Source: Xanthomarina sp. F2636L (GTDB lineage: Bacteria; Bacteroidota; Bacteroidia; Flavobacteriales; Flavobacteriaceae). Taken from it: DNA of 64,000 bases. Each line of letters starts with the position of its first letter. The stretch's first letter is position 1. The stretch covers positions 1 to 64,000 of the forward strand of contig NZ_JAPMLM010000069.1 in assembly GCF_026410195.1 (NCBI RefSeq), written 5' to 3'. Position numbers and translations under genes: made by a program. This document shows positions 42,766 through 51,430 of the stretch, piece by piece. The notes beneath the pieces are model-generated. The model saw nothing but the letters and a program-made list of their open reading frames with translations. It ran no database searches and was not told where the DNA came from.

Positions 42766-43437
42766 CTATTTATATTCCTCTTTTAGGATTTCAATTTCAT
42801 CAAGCAATCGTGAAATATCTTCAGAATTTGTGCCATCATAATAACCTCTAATTTGACGTTTTTTATCTATAAGCATGAAGTTCTCGGTATGGATCATATC
42901 ATATTCATCTCCAGTGCCATCTGTTTTTACAGCTAGATAACTTTTTCGTGCTAAGGCATAAATTTCTTTTTTGTTGCCTGTTACTAAGTTCCATTTACTA
43001 TCTATAACCCCTTTATCAATTGCATATTTTTTTAGTTGTGGCACCGAATCAATTTCCGGAGTAACAGTATGAGAAAGCAGCATGACATCTTCATCTTCTT
43101 TAATAGCGTTTTGAATTAAAACCATATGGTCCGTCATAATCGGACAGATGGTCTGACAGGTAGTAAAAAAGAAATCGGCTACATAAATTTTGTCTTTATA
43201 AGTATCTTGATTTATGGTTTCTCCGTTTTGATTAGTTAAGCTAAAATCAGCAATTTTATGATATTTTTTTACATATTGAATGGTACTGTCTACCATTTCG
43301 GTGTTTACCATTGCTGGTTGGTAAATTGGAAGTGGTTTATAAACATCAAAAATGTTGTAAATAATGGTAACTATGATAATTGATAGGGTTGCAAATACTA
43401 TAGCAAAGTATTTATAGTCTTTAAAAAATGAAAGCAT
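42766..43437 (-). CDS. SCO1/SenC-family copper chaperone
   Basis: 223 residues. Membrane anchor (about 9-28), thioredoxin-like fold with the copper site FFTTCQTICPIM (Cys94, Cys98) and the distal His in IHTENFML. SCO proteins deliver copper to the CuA centre of cytochrome c oxidase or act as thiol reductases on it. Stand-alone gene, divergent from the M1 peptidase. A TATTTTTG box lies on the minus strand at 43482-43475, 38 bp upstream. Confidence 0.92.
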   Translation of the reverse strand: MLSFFKDYKYFAIVFATLSIIIVTIIYNIFDVYKPLPIYQPAMVNTEMVDSTIQYVKKYHKIADFSLTNQNGETINQDTYKDKIYVADFFFTTCQTICPIMTDHMVLIQNAIKEDEDVMLLSHTVTPEIDSVPQLKKYAIDKGVIDSKWNLVTGNKKEIYALARKSYLAVKTDGTGDEYDMIHTENFMLIDKKRQIRGYYDGTNSEDISRLLDEIEILKEEYK

Positions 43438-43474
43438 TTCCTTTTAATTTGAAATTTCTTGTAAGATTTGATTG

Positions 43475-43482
43475 CAAAAATA
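43475..43482 (-). promoter_or_regulatory. Candidate -7 box for the SCO gene
   Basis: The minus strand reads TATTTTTG (TAnnTTTG), 37 bp before the ATG at 43437; no -33 TTG seen. Confidence 0.4.
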
Positions 43483-43532
43483 CGATAGATAAGTGTTTAA
43501 TTCGGTATTTTTAACATCTTAAATACAATACC

Positions 43533-45470
43533 GTGAATAGATTTTTAAATTACTTACTTGTTCTTGTGCCTATATTTTCTTACGCACAAGATTTTACTAA
43601 ATCGATGGAAATTATTAGAGAAGCTGAAACAAAAGCTGCTTTAAATAAAATGTTTCAACGAGTGAATATGAATACAGGAAATTACGATGTAACATATCAT
43701 AGATTAGAATTGAATGTCGATCCTAGTCAAGCCTTTATTTCAGGTGATGTCACTACCTATTTTGAAGCCAAGGAGAATCTCTCAGAAGTTACTTTCGAGC
43801 TTACTCAGAATATGGTTGTCTCTGAAGTATTGCAACGTGGAAATCCACTTTCTTTTGTGCAAAACTCAGAAGATGAGGTTGTAATAGCTTTAAATCAGGT
43901 TCAAAATGTGGGTGTTTTAGATTCATTAACCATAAGCTATTCTGGAAACCCGGTGAGTTCTGGATTTGGGTCTTTCGAACAGAACACCCATAATGGCGAT
44001 CCAATAATATGGACACTTTCAGAGCCTTATGGCGCTAAAGGATGGTGGCCTTGTAAACAAGATTTAATTGATAAAATAGATAGTATTGATATTTATATTA
44101 CAACTCCAGTAAACAATCCTTCAAACGAAGAATATGTTGCTGTTGCCAATGGATTGGAACAAAGTCAAACCATAATTGGTACTAATAAAACCACACATTT
44201 TAAGCACCAATATCCAATTCCTGCGTATTTAGTAGCTATAGCGGTAACCAATTACTCGGTGTACTCTCATACTGTAGAAAACAATGGAAATCCTTTTGAA
44301 ATTGTTAATTACGTATATCCTGAAAACCTAGCTTCGGCTCAGGCTAGTACTCCAGTAACAGTAGATATAATGGATCTTTTTTCTAACTTGTTTCAAGAAT
44401 ATCCTTATGCAAGCGAAAAGTACGGACATGCTCAATTTGGCTGGGGTGGAGGTATGGAGCACACCACAGTGTCTTTTATGGGAAGCTTTGGAAGAGGTTT
44501 GATTGCTCATGAATTAGCACATCAATGGTTTGGTGATAAAGTTACTTGTGGTAGTTGGAAAGACATTTGGTTAAATGAAGGTTTTGCTACTTATTTATCT
44601 GGGCTTGTGGTTGAAAACTTAGATGGTAATAATTCATTTATTAATTGGAAAAATTCATTAAATAACTCAATTACCTCCCAAAATGGAGGCGCTGTCTATT
44701 TAACAGATTCTGATACGTTGAATATAGGTAGAATATTTAGCAGCAGACTAAGCTATAATAAAGGCGCCATGGTAACTCATATGTTAAGAAAAAAAGTGGG
44801 TGATGCCAACTTTTTTCAAGGAATGCAAAATTACTTAAACGATTCAAACCTGTCTTATGGATACGCTAAGACAGAAGATTATAAGCAAATAATGGAAACA
44901 ACAAGCGGACAGGATTTAACGGAATTTTTTAGCGATTGGGTATACAATCAGGGATATCCAAGTTATTCTATAGAATGGCATCAGCCTAGTACAGATCAAA
45001 TTCGAGTTTCAATTTCCCAAACGCAAAGTCATTCATCTGTTTCATATTTTGAAGCCCCAGTTCCAATTAGAGTTATAGGTACCTCAGGAGGGGTTTTAGA
45101 TTTGGTTTTAAACAATACTGTTAATAATGAAATGTTTTTAAGAGAGGTTACTTTTCCTGTTGATAATATTATTTTCGACCCCGAAAAAGACATAATTTCA
45201 AGGTATAATACTGTGACTTTGGGTATAAAAGATGTAGATTTAGATATCCAATTTAATATATATCCTAATCCAACAAAACAAAGCATAACAATTTCTAAAC
45301 CCGAAAATATAACTGTTAATAAAATAAATGTGTACAACACTATTGGCCAACTATTGTTTACAACACCATGGTCTAGTCAGTTGGATTTCTCATCCTTGTC
45401 TACAGGTTTGTTTTTCTTACAAATACACACTAATAAAGGTATAATTAATAAATCCGTGTTAAAAAACTAG
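43533..45470 (+). CDS. M1-family metallopeptidase with T9SS type A sorting domain
   Basis: 645 residues starting with GTG at 43533, the only start that gives the signal peptide (LNYLLVLVPIFSYAQ). The zinc site is HELAHQWFG (His326, Glu327, His330) with WLNEGFATY supplying Glu349. The exopeptidase motif reads GGGMEH, where classical aminopeptidases N have GAMEN, a variant I expect in this phylum. The C-terminal ~75 residues (IYPNPTKQSITIS..NVYNTIGQLL..LSTGLFFLQI) are a type A sorting domain. Secreted aminopeptidase; stand-alone. Confidence 0.9.
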   Translation: MNRFLNYLLVLVPIFSYAQDFTKSMEIIREAETKAALNKMFQRVNMNTGNYDVTYHRLELNVDPSQAFISGDVTTYFEAKENLSEVTFELTQNMVVSEVLQRGNPLSFVQNSEDEVVIALNQVQNVGVLDSLTISYSGNPVSSGFGSFEQNTHNGDPIIWTLSEPYGAKGWWPCKQDLIDKIDSIDIYITTPVNNPSNEEYVAVANGLEQSQTIIGTNKTTHFKHQYPIPAYLVAIAVTNYSVYSHTVENNGNPFEIVNYVYPENLASAQASTPVTVDIMDLFSNLFQEYPYASEKYGHAQFGWGGGMEHTTVSFMGSFGRGLIAHELAHQWFGDKVTCGSWKDIWLNEGFATYLSGLVVENLDGNNSFINWKNSLNNSITSQNGGAVYLTDSDTLNIGRIFSSRLSYNKGAMVTHMLRKKVGDANFFQGMQNYLNDSNLSYGYAKTEDYKQIMETTSGQDLTEFFSDWVYNQGYPSYSIEWHQPSTDQIRVSISQTQSHSSVSYFEAPVPIRVIGTSGGVLDLVLNNTVNNEMFLREVTFPVDNIIFDPEKDIISRYNTVTLGIKDVDLDIQFNIYPNPTKQSITISKPENITVNKINVYNTIGQLLFTTPWSSQLDFSSLSTGLFFLQIHTNKGIINKSVLKN

Positions 45471-45485
45471 GTATTACAGGAGTAA

Positions 45486-45519
45486 TTGTTTTCTAAATGA
45501 TGCTAAAACATTACTTTTG
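45486..45519 (+). promoter_or_regulatory. Promoter candidate for rseP
   Basis: TTG (45486-45488) and TACTTTTG (45512-45519, TAnnTTTG) with a 23-bp spacer, at the long end of the accepted range. The ATG is at 45550. Confidence 0.5.
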
Positions 45520-45549
45520 CAAATTAATTTACATTAGACACTAATTTAC

Positions 45550-46896
45550 ATGGAGTTTGTTATAAAAATATCTCAATTTTTATTGAGCCTTTCATTATTA
45601 ATTGTTTTACATGAGTTGGGACATTTTATTCCTGCAAAACTTTTTAAAACCAGAGTTGAAAAATTTTATCTGTTTTTTGATGTTAAGTTTTCTTTATTCA
45701 AGAAAAAAATTGGGGATACTGTTTATGGAATAGGTTGGTTACCACTTGGAGGATATGTTAAAATATCAGGAATGATAGACGAAAGCATGGACAAAGAGCA
45801 AATGGCGCAACCACCACAACCTTGGGAATTTCGTTCAAAACCAGCATGGCAACGTTTAATTATTATGTTGGGTGGGGTTACTGTTAACTTCTTATTGGCT
45901 GTAGTTATATATATAGGCATGAGTTATTTTTATGGAGATAGAATCTTGCCAAATGAAAACATTACAGATGGTGTTTTGGTTGAAAGTACAGCTGCACAAA
46001 AAGCAGGACTTTTAACTGGGGATAAAATTCTTTCTGTTGATGGGGAAACAATTGAACATTTTTCACAGATTTCTGAAAAAGTATTATTTGGAAAAAGTAT
46101 TGTTATTGAAAGAAATGGACAACAATCAACCGTGACCTTACCAGAAGATTTTTTAGCTCAATTAATAGATTCTAAAGAAAAATCGTTTATAGATTTAAGA
46201 ATGCCATTTATTATTGCAGAAGTACCAGATTCTTCTTTTAATAAAGGAAGTGGTATTCAAAAAGGAGATATAATCACTGCTTTTAATGGCCAGTCAACAA
46301 AATATATCGATGAAGTAATTCCTGCTCTTGAAACTTTAAAAGGACAAGATGTAGAAGCTACGGTTTTAAGAGATCAGGAAAAGCTACAAATTCCACTTCA
46401 AGTTAGTAACGATGGGAAATTGAGTCTGGTTTATGCATCTCGTGCTACCAATGAAACATTAGAAGCCTTAGGATACTACAAGTTTGAAACTCAAAAATAT
46501 GGTTTTTTTGAATCAATTCCGGTTGGCTTTATAAAAACAGAAGAAAAAATAAGTTCATATATAAAACAATTCAAAGCCATTTTTACACCAAGTACTGGTG
46601 CTTATAAAGGTGTTGGAGGATTTAAAGCAATCTATGATATCTTTCCAAGCTTTTGGAGCTGGCAAGTATTTTGGAGTATTACAGCCTTTTTATCTATTAT
46701 GTTAGGGGTTTTAAATTTATTGCCTATCCCAGCTTTAGATGGTGGACATGTCATGTTTTTACTCTATGAAATGATTTCTGGAAGAAAGCCAGGTGACAAG
46801 TTTTTAGAGTATGCTCAAATGGTTGGATTTTTCATATTAATTGCTTTAGTTTTGTTCGCCAACGGGAACGATATTTTTAAAGCTATTTTTAATTAA
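45550..46896 (+). CDS. rseP: Site-2 intramembrane metalloprotease, RseP type
   Basis: 448 residues. Zinc motif HELGHF at the N terminus (His21, Glu22, His25), two PDZ-type regions between (about 130-300; the second after EVPDSSFNKGSGIQKGDIITAF), and NLLPIPALDGGHVMF near the C terminus carrying the third ligand Asp. Cleaves membrane-bound anti-sigma factors and residual signal peptides. Typical length for the family; the cognate anti-sigma factor is not in the window. Confidence 0.95.
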   Translation: MEFVIKISQFLLSLSLLIVLHELGHFIPAKLFKTRVEKFYLFFDVKFSLFKKKIGDTVYGIGWLPLGGYVKISGMIDESMDKEQMAQPPQPWEFRSKPAWQRLIIMLGGVTVNFLLAVVIYIGMSYFYGDRILPNENITDGVLVESTAAQKAGLLTGDKILSVDGETIEHFSQISEKVLFGKSIVIERNGQQSTVTLPEDFLAQLIDSKEKSFIDLRMPFIIAEVPDSSFNKGSGIQKGDIITAFNGQSTKYIDEVIPALETLKGQDVEATVLRDQEKLQIPLQVSNDGKLSLVYASRATNETLEALGYYKFETQKYGFFESIPVGFIKTEEKISSYIKQFKAIFTPSTGAYKGVGGFKAIYDIFPSFWSWQVFWSITAFLSIMLGVLNLLPIPALDGGHVMFLLYEMISGRKPGDKFLEYAQMVGFFILIALVLFANGNDIFKAIFN

Positions 46897-46914
46897 TTTT
46901 TTTTAAAATATAGT

Positions 46915-46944
46915 TTGCAATAACTAATATTTAATTTATATTTG
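46915..46944 (+). promoter_or_regulatory. Promoter of tRNA-Asn
   Basis: TTG (46915-46917) and TATATTTG (46937-46944) are 19 bp apart, an ideal Bacteroidota housekeeping promoter. It predicts transcription from about 46951, giving a leader of ~94 nt before the tRNA. Confidence 0.75.
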
Positions 46945-47044
46945 CGCTCGCTAACGCGAAAAAACACACTACTTAACTGCTGTAATTTATGGTAAGTTTA
47001 GAAAATGTGAAAGTCAGAAAAAAGACTCTAAAAGAAAACAACAC

Positions 47045-47118
47045 TCCTCCTTAGCTCAGTTGGTTAGAGCATCTGACTGTTAATCAGAGGGTCCTTGGTT
47101 CGAGCCCAAGAGGAGGAG
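47045..47118 (+). tRNA. tRNA-Asn (GTT)
   Basis: A 74-nt cloverleaf: acceptor TCCTCCT/AGGAGGA, anticodon stem TCTGA/TCAGA with loop CTGTTAA (anticodon GTT), T stem CTTGG/CCAAG with loop TTCGAGC. The CCA end is not encoded. Confidence 0.97.
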
Positions 47119-47129
47119 CTTAACAATAG

Positions 47130-47160
47130 AAAGCCTTTACAGAGATGTAAAGGCTTTTTT
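47130..47160 (+). terminator. Terminator of the tRNA transcript
   Basis: Perfect 12-bp stem AAAGCCTTTACA / TGTAAAGGCTTT with loop GAGA, then a T run. Confidence 0.92.
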
Positions 47161-47221
47161 GTTTTCTTTAGGTTGAACATAGGTTAATTAAATACCCGAA
47201 TACATACTTTTATAGAAATAG

Positions 47222-47278
47222 GTGCAACAGGTATATTAATAAATTTCATCTTATTTTGTAAAATTCTAATTGTTGCAC
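47222..47278. repeat. 8-bp inverted repeat pair before the methyltransferase
   Basis: GTGCAACA (47222-47229) and its complement TGTTGCAC (47271-47278) are 41 bp apart, ending 17 bp before the ATG. Possibly an operator pair; no factor is known. Confidence 0.4.
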
Positions 47279-47295
47279 AAACAGATTACACGTTT

Positions 47296-47973
47296 ATGAA
47301 GAAAAAAGAAGTGGTAATAAAAAAATTAAATAAGCCCTGGCCAACTAAAGAAGCTATGGAACAGATTTACGAAATGAAACTTTGGGGTAGGGATAACTCA
47401 GATTTTTATTCTGGCGAAGGATCACATCTCCCAGAGATAGTAAATCCTTATTTAGATGTTTTAATATCGTTTTTAATTTCTTTTAAAAACCCACTTGTAG
47501 TTTGCGACTTAGGTTGTGGAGATTTCAATGTAGGAAAAGAATTGGTGAAATATACTAAGAGATATGTTGCTGTAGATATAGTCCCAGATCTAATTGAGTA
47601 TAATAAAGAAATGTTTAAAGAAGAAAATTTAGAATTTCATTGTTTTGATATTGCTACGGACGATTTCCCTTCTGGAGATTGTGCTTTATTGAGACAAGTA
47701 TTACAACATTTATCAAATTCAGAAGTACAAAACATAATTAAAAAGCTAACTAATTTTAAATATGTTATTTTAACTGAACATGTCCCAGAAGGAGATTTTA
47801 AACCCAATAAAGAGATTATTTCAGGACAAGGAATTAGACTAAAAAAGCAGAGTGGAATAGATTTACTAGCTCCTCCTTTTAATTTGGTCGTAAAAAATAA
47901 AAGACAGTTATTGTCTCTTAAATTAAATAATTGTGACGGTGTTATAATAACAACACTTTATGAAATGTTTTAA
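47296..47973 (+). CDS. Class I SAM-dependent methyltransferase
   Basis: 225 residues. Motif I is CDLGCGDFNVG (about 72-82), with the acidic residue of motif II in YVAVDIVPDLIEY; RQVLQHLSN follows. Substrate not recognisable; the shape (LPEIVNPYLDVL before motif I) resembles small-molecule or sugar methyltransferases. It stands alone between the tRNA terminator and a 333-bp AT-rich gap, in DNA that looks even more AT-rich than the neighbours, so transfer next to the tRNA is possible but unproven. Confidence 0.82.
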   Translation: MKKKEVVIKKLNKPWPTKEAMEQIYEMKLWGRDNSDFYSGEGSHLPEIVNPYLDVLISFLISFKNPLVVCDLGCGDFNVGKELVKYTKRYVAVDIVPDLIEYNKEMFKEENLEFHCFDIATDDFPSGDCALLRQVLQHLSNSEVQNIIKKLTNFKYVILTEHVPEGDFKPNKEIISGQGIRLKKQSGIDLLAPPFNLVVKNKRQLLSLKLNNCDGVIITTLYEMF

Positions 47974-48306
47974 TTCTTAACTAAAAAATTCAAAAAAATC
48001 AGCAACATTGATACTCTCTAAAAAATATTAATAGTGTATTACTTTATAGACTATTCATTTTTTTTTGAAATTACCTAGGAAGTATTAATTCTGACATTAA
48101 AAAAAAATCTATTAGTACTCATTTCAGTTTTTAAAATTTGATTAATTAATATTGTTTTTTAAATAAGGAGCCTATTTATTGTAAGCTCTTTTATTTTAAA
48201 TGATGTTAAATTTTAAAAAAGACTAAAAGGTATGATATTTGTCATCTTTTAGCCCAAATGGATTGGTCATATTTGTAGCTTATTTAATTTTTAAAAAAAT
48301 TAAAAG
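47974..48306. other. 333-bp AT-rich leader/intergenic region
   Basis: No gene of useful length. A hairpin-forming sequence, CTAAAAG (48223-48229), ATGA, TCAT, CTTTTAG (48246-48252), and two partial TAnnTTTG-like sites (GATATTTG at 48233-48240; CATATTTG at 48268-48275) are present. GTCATCTTTTA (48241-48251) is the exact complement of TAAAAGATGAC (48301-48311), which includes the next start codon. Confidence 0.6.
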
Positions 48307-50115
48307 ATGACTTTACCTAAATCTTTACACAGTTTCCATATTCCAGTTATGGGATTAGCTTTTACAATAGACAGTCCTATTCGCGTAGCTCCATTTGGTA
48401 TTTCGTCAGTAATATCGATTATAGACGACGAGCTCATGGAAAAAATGAATGCCTTTTACAGTAAGAAATTTGACATCCCATATCAAGAAATATCAAAAAA
48501 AGCACAAGATTATCGTGCCGAACGTATTACGTCTTATTTGAATTTGGTAGATAGTATTGTTAAAGAAAAATTTTCAAAATTTAAAACGGAATTATCAGAA
48601 AGTAAATTAGCCTTAGATAATTTCATGGCTACATTACCTAATAAATCCACAATTAAAGAAGGACTTTCTAATTTAATGAATGAAGGTTCTGCGCTAAAGG
48701 AAAATATACAGAATTACTTAGAATCCCATTTAAAAGCTGGAGACATTGATGTTAATATCATGACTAAAGTGGATAAGGATAATTTTATTAAAGGCGAACA
48801 ATTACCAGTAGAATTTAATGATGCTCATGCCTCTCTTCGAGGTTTCGCTAATAGTAATCTAAACTCTTCTGTAGTACTTTCAGCTGGGATGAATCCGAGA
48901 TTATATAGTTACTTTGAAAATTTCACCGACTTCTTTCCTGATAGTCAAGGACATTTAAAAAAGAAGATTATTTTGAAAGTGAGCGATTATCGTTCGGCAA
49001 CCATTCAAGGAAAGTTTTTAGCAAAAAAAGGACTTTGGGTTTCAGAATACAGAATTGAATCTGGTTTAAATTGTGGCGGACACGCTTTTGCAACAGAAGG
49101 CTTTTTATTAGGACCAATTTTAGAGGAATTTAAAAACAAAAAATCTGAATTAATCCAAGATACTCATGATGTTTTTGTAAAAGGATTAAGTTTAAAAGGA
49201 TTAGCCGTTCCGGAACATCCCTTAGATTTAAAACTTACGGTTCAAGGTGGTGTGGGAACCGCAGTCGAACACGAATTTCTACTAGAAAATTACCAGGTAG
49301 ATTCTGTAGGTTGGGGAACGCCATTTTTATTGGTGCCAGAAGCTACTTCGGTAGATAAGGAAACCAGAGATTTATTGGCTAAGGCCCAAGAAAAAGATTT
49401 GTATTTAAGTGGAATTTCCCCTTTAGGAGTTCCTTTTAATACTATTAAAGGAACCACCAACGAGTTTTTTAAACAAAAACGTATCGACGATAATAAACCA
49501 GGAAGCTCTTGTCCGAAGAAATTTTTAGCTTTGAGCAAAGAATTTGGACCAGAAGGAATTTGTACAGCTTCAAAAAAATATCAAGATGTAAAACTGAAAG
49601 AATTAGAAACTAAAAAATCTGAAGTTTCTTCAAGTATGTATGAAAATGCCAAAGCAAAAATCACCGAAAAAGCATGTTTGTGTGTTGGGTTGGCAAATGC
49701 ATCTTATCTAGAAAACGATATCAAAATAAAAGGCCAGGCACAAGGTGTCGTAATTTGTCCAGGACCAAATATGGCTTATTTTGATAAAGAAGTGTCTCTT
49801 TCTAACATGATGCAGCATATTTATGGAAATGCATCTGTACTTTCAAATGTAAATCGACCAAATATGTTTGTAAAAGAATTGAAAATGTATGTGGATTATT
49901 TAAGAAATGAAATAGCAACTATTTCAGAAGAGGTTACAACCAAACAAATAAAAAAATGGGAAGCTTTTAAAAGTAATTTGTTTGAAGGTATTGCTTACTA
50001 TCAAAATCTATTTCAAATATCCATTGCTTCTGAAAATATAAAGATTCAAATGGATCTTCAGTTTTATAAAGAAGAATTAATTGCAGTTTCTATTCCAGAA
50101 TTGGAAATAGCCTAA
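48307..50115 (+). CDS. 602-aa protein of unknown function, possible FMN TIM-barrel (NPD-like)
   Basis: I do not recognise a characterised family. Features seen: an N terminus FHIPVMGLAFTIDSPIRVA; a helical insert (about 75-145); LNCGGHAFATEGFLLGPILEEF (254-275); a motif VQGGVGTAVEHEFLL (312-326) followed by VGWGTPFLLVPEA, in the layout of the phosphate-binding end of nitronate-monooxygenase/PfaD barrels; and cysteines at 402, 419, 457, 459 and 484, which could bind an Fe-S cluster. No signal peptide, so cytoplasmic. Convergent with the pigment cluster (16 bp from its last gene), preceded by the structured leader. Family is real; the enzymatic role is a guess. Confidence 0.7.
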   Translation: MTLPKSLHSFHIPVMGLAFTIDSPIRVAPFGISSVISIIDDELMEKMNAFYSKKFDIPYQEISKKAQDYRAERITSYLNLVDSIVKEKFSKFKTELSESKLALDNFMATLPNKSTIKEGLSNLMNEGSALKENIQNYLESHLKAGDIDVNIMTKVDKDNFIKGEQLPVEFNDAHASLRGFANSNLNSSVVLSAGMNPRLYSYFENFTDFFPDSQGHLKKKIILKVSDYRSATIQGKFLAKKGLWVSEYRIESGLNCGGHAFATEGFLLGPILEEFKNKKSELIQDTHDVFVKGLSLKGLAVPEHPLDLKLTVQGGVGTAVEHEFLLENYQVDSVGWGTPFLLVPEATSVDKETRDLLAKAQEKDLYLSGISPLGVPFNTIKGTTNEFFKQKRIDDNKPGSSCPKKFLALSKEFGPEGICTASKKYQDVKLKELETKKSEVSSSMYENAKAKITEKACLCVGLANASYLENDIKIKGQAQGVVICPGPNMAYFDKEVSLSNMMQHIYGNASVLSNVNRPNMFVKELKMYVDYLRNEIATISEEVTTKQIKKWEAFKSNLFEGIAYYQNLFQISIASENIKIQMDLQFYKEELIAVSIPELEIA

Positions 50116-50131
50116 TTAATGTATAAATAGT

Positions 50132-51430
50132 TTAAGACTCGTTATGCCGTTTATCAATAACCATAACGGGTTTTCTACTCATAATAGGAAATTGTAATTT
50201 TTGAATTTCTTTTTTATCCAGAATTTCAATGCGTGGGGACACGCGTAATTTAGCTCTAAAATGGTCTTTAATTCTTGATAATAAATTGTCCGTTGGAGTT
50301 TTAGTTGCTATTTTAATGTAAATCTCATCCGTACCAATCGAGTTGCTTGAAATTTCAATGATATAGCTTTCTACTTCGTTAAAATCGTTTAAAATATTAT
50401 CCATTGCTGGCGGATATAAGGTGGTGCCTTTATATTTTATCATTTGTTTTTTTCTCCCAACAACTGGTCCTAAACGCATGGTGTTTCTACCACAACCACA
50501 AGCTTCTGTATGAGCTTGAACCATATCTCCTGTTTTAAAACGAAGCAAGGGCATACCTTCAACTCCTAATGTAGTAATGGTTAATTCTCCAACGTCATGT
50601 GAAGAAACTGGTTGATCGTTTTCATCTAAAATTTCAACAATAATCAATTCCGGATGATGGTGTCCACCTTGTTGCTTTTCACATTCGTTGAAAGCCGTAT
50701 TCATTTCGGTGGAAGCATAAGTTGAATACAAGTCTATTTGCCATTGAGAGGTAATTTTTTCAGCTAAGGTATTCAAAGAAAAATCCTGATTTCGTAAAGG
50801 TTCTCCAATACAAATAGCTCCTTTTACTCCAGATTTTTTTAAGTCGATGTTATGTTGCTTGGCGTGTTCAATTAGTTTTAATAAAAACGATGGCACAGCA
50901 ATTAAATAGGTAGGTTTAAATTTTAAAATAGAATCCCATTGCAATTCCGGAATTCCTGCTCCCACACGAATAATACCAGCACCTAGTTTTCTGGCTCCTA
51001 AAAAATATGCTAAGCCGGCCATAAAACGCCTGTCTATAGTGGTCATTAGCTGCATGATATCGTTTTCTGTAACTCCAGAACATGAAAAAGACATGGCTTC
51101 GTTGTGTGCCAAACGGTTTAAATCGTTGTCAGTTAATGCAAAAGTTACCGGATCTCCTAAAGTTCCTGAAGTCGTAACATAATCAATGATTTTGTTTTTA
51201 GGAACACATAGAAAATCGTTGTTGTATTGTTGTAATTGATCTTTTGTCGTGGTTGGGATTTTTGTTAAATCTTCAAGTCTATGGATGGAATTTATATCAA
51301 TGTTTTGCTCTTTAAACATACGTTTGTAATATGGAGATTGTGTGTTTAAATACTGCAGTAAATCCTTCAATTTTTCTTCTTGAAAGGTTTTTATGTCTTG
51401 TGCGGATGCTTTTTCTATCTCGGGAATCAT
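50132..51430 (-). CDS. AMP-forming acyl-CoA/ACP ligase, phenylacetate-CoA ligase-like
   Basis: 432 residues. The adenylation signature VTTSGTLGDPVTF (residues 85-97) is intact; LYSTYASTEMNTAFNECEKQ and LLRFKTGDMVQAHTEACGCGR match PaaK-type ligases, with a CGCGR zinc-like motif. In an aryl-polyene or flexirubin cluster such an enzyme would activate an aromatic starter acid such as coumarate. Last gene of the leftward cluster; its ATG overlaps the upstream stop by 4 bp. Confidence 0.88.
   Translation of the reverse strand: MIPEIEKASAQDIKTFQEEKLKDLLQYLNTQSPYYKRMFKEQNIDINSIHRLEDLTKIPTTTKDQLQQYNNDFLCVPKNKIIDYVTTSGTLGDPVTFALTDNDLNRLAHNEAMSFSCSGVTENDIMQLMTTIDRRFMAGLAYFLGARKLGAGIIRVGAGIPELQWDSILKFKPTYLIAVPSFLLKLIEHAKQHNIDLKKSGVKGAICIGEPLRNQDFSLNTLAEKITSQWQIDLYSTYASTEMNTAFNECEKQQGGHHHPELIIVEILDENDQPVSSHDVGELTITTLGVEGMPLLRFKTGDMVQAHTEACGCGRNTMRLGPVVGRKKQMIKYKGTTLYPPAMDNILNDFNEVESYIIEISSNSIGTDEIYIKIATKTPTDNLLSRIKDHFRAKLRVSPRIEILDKKEIQKLQFPIMSRKPVMVIDKRHNES

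Noticed and set aside
47119-48306. Attachment site or integrase near tRNA-Asn
   Set aside because: No copy of the tRNA 3' end and no integrase gene were found downstream in the window.
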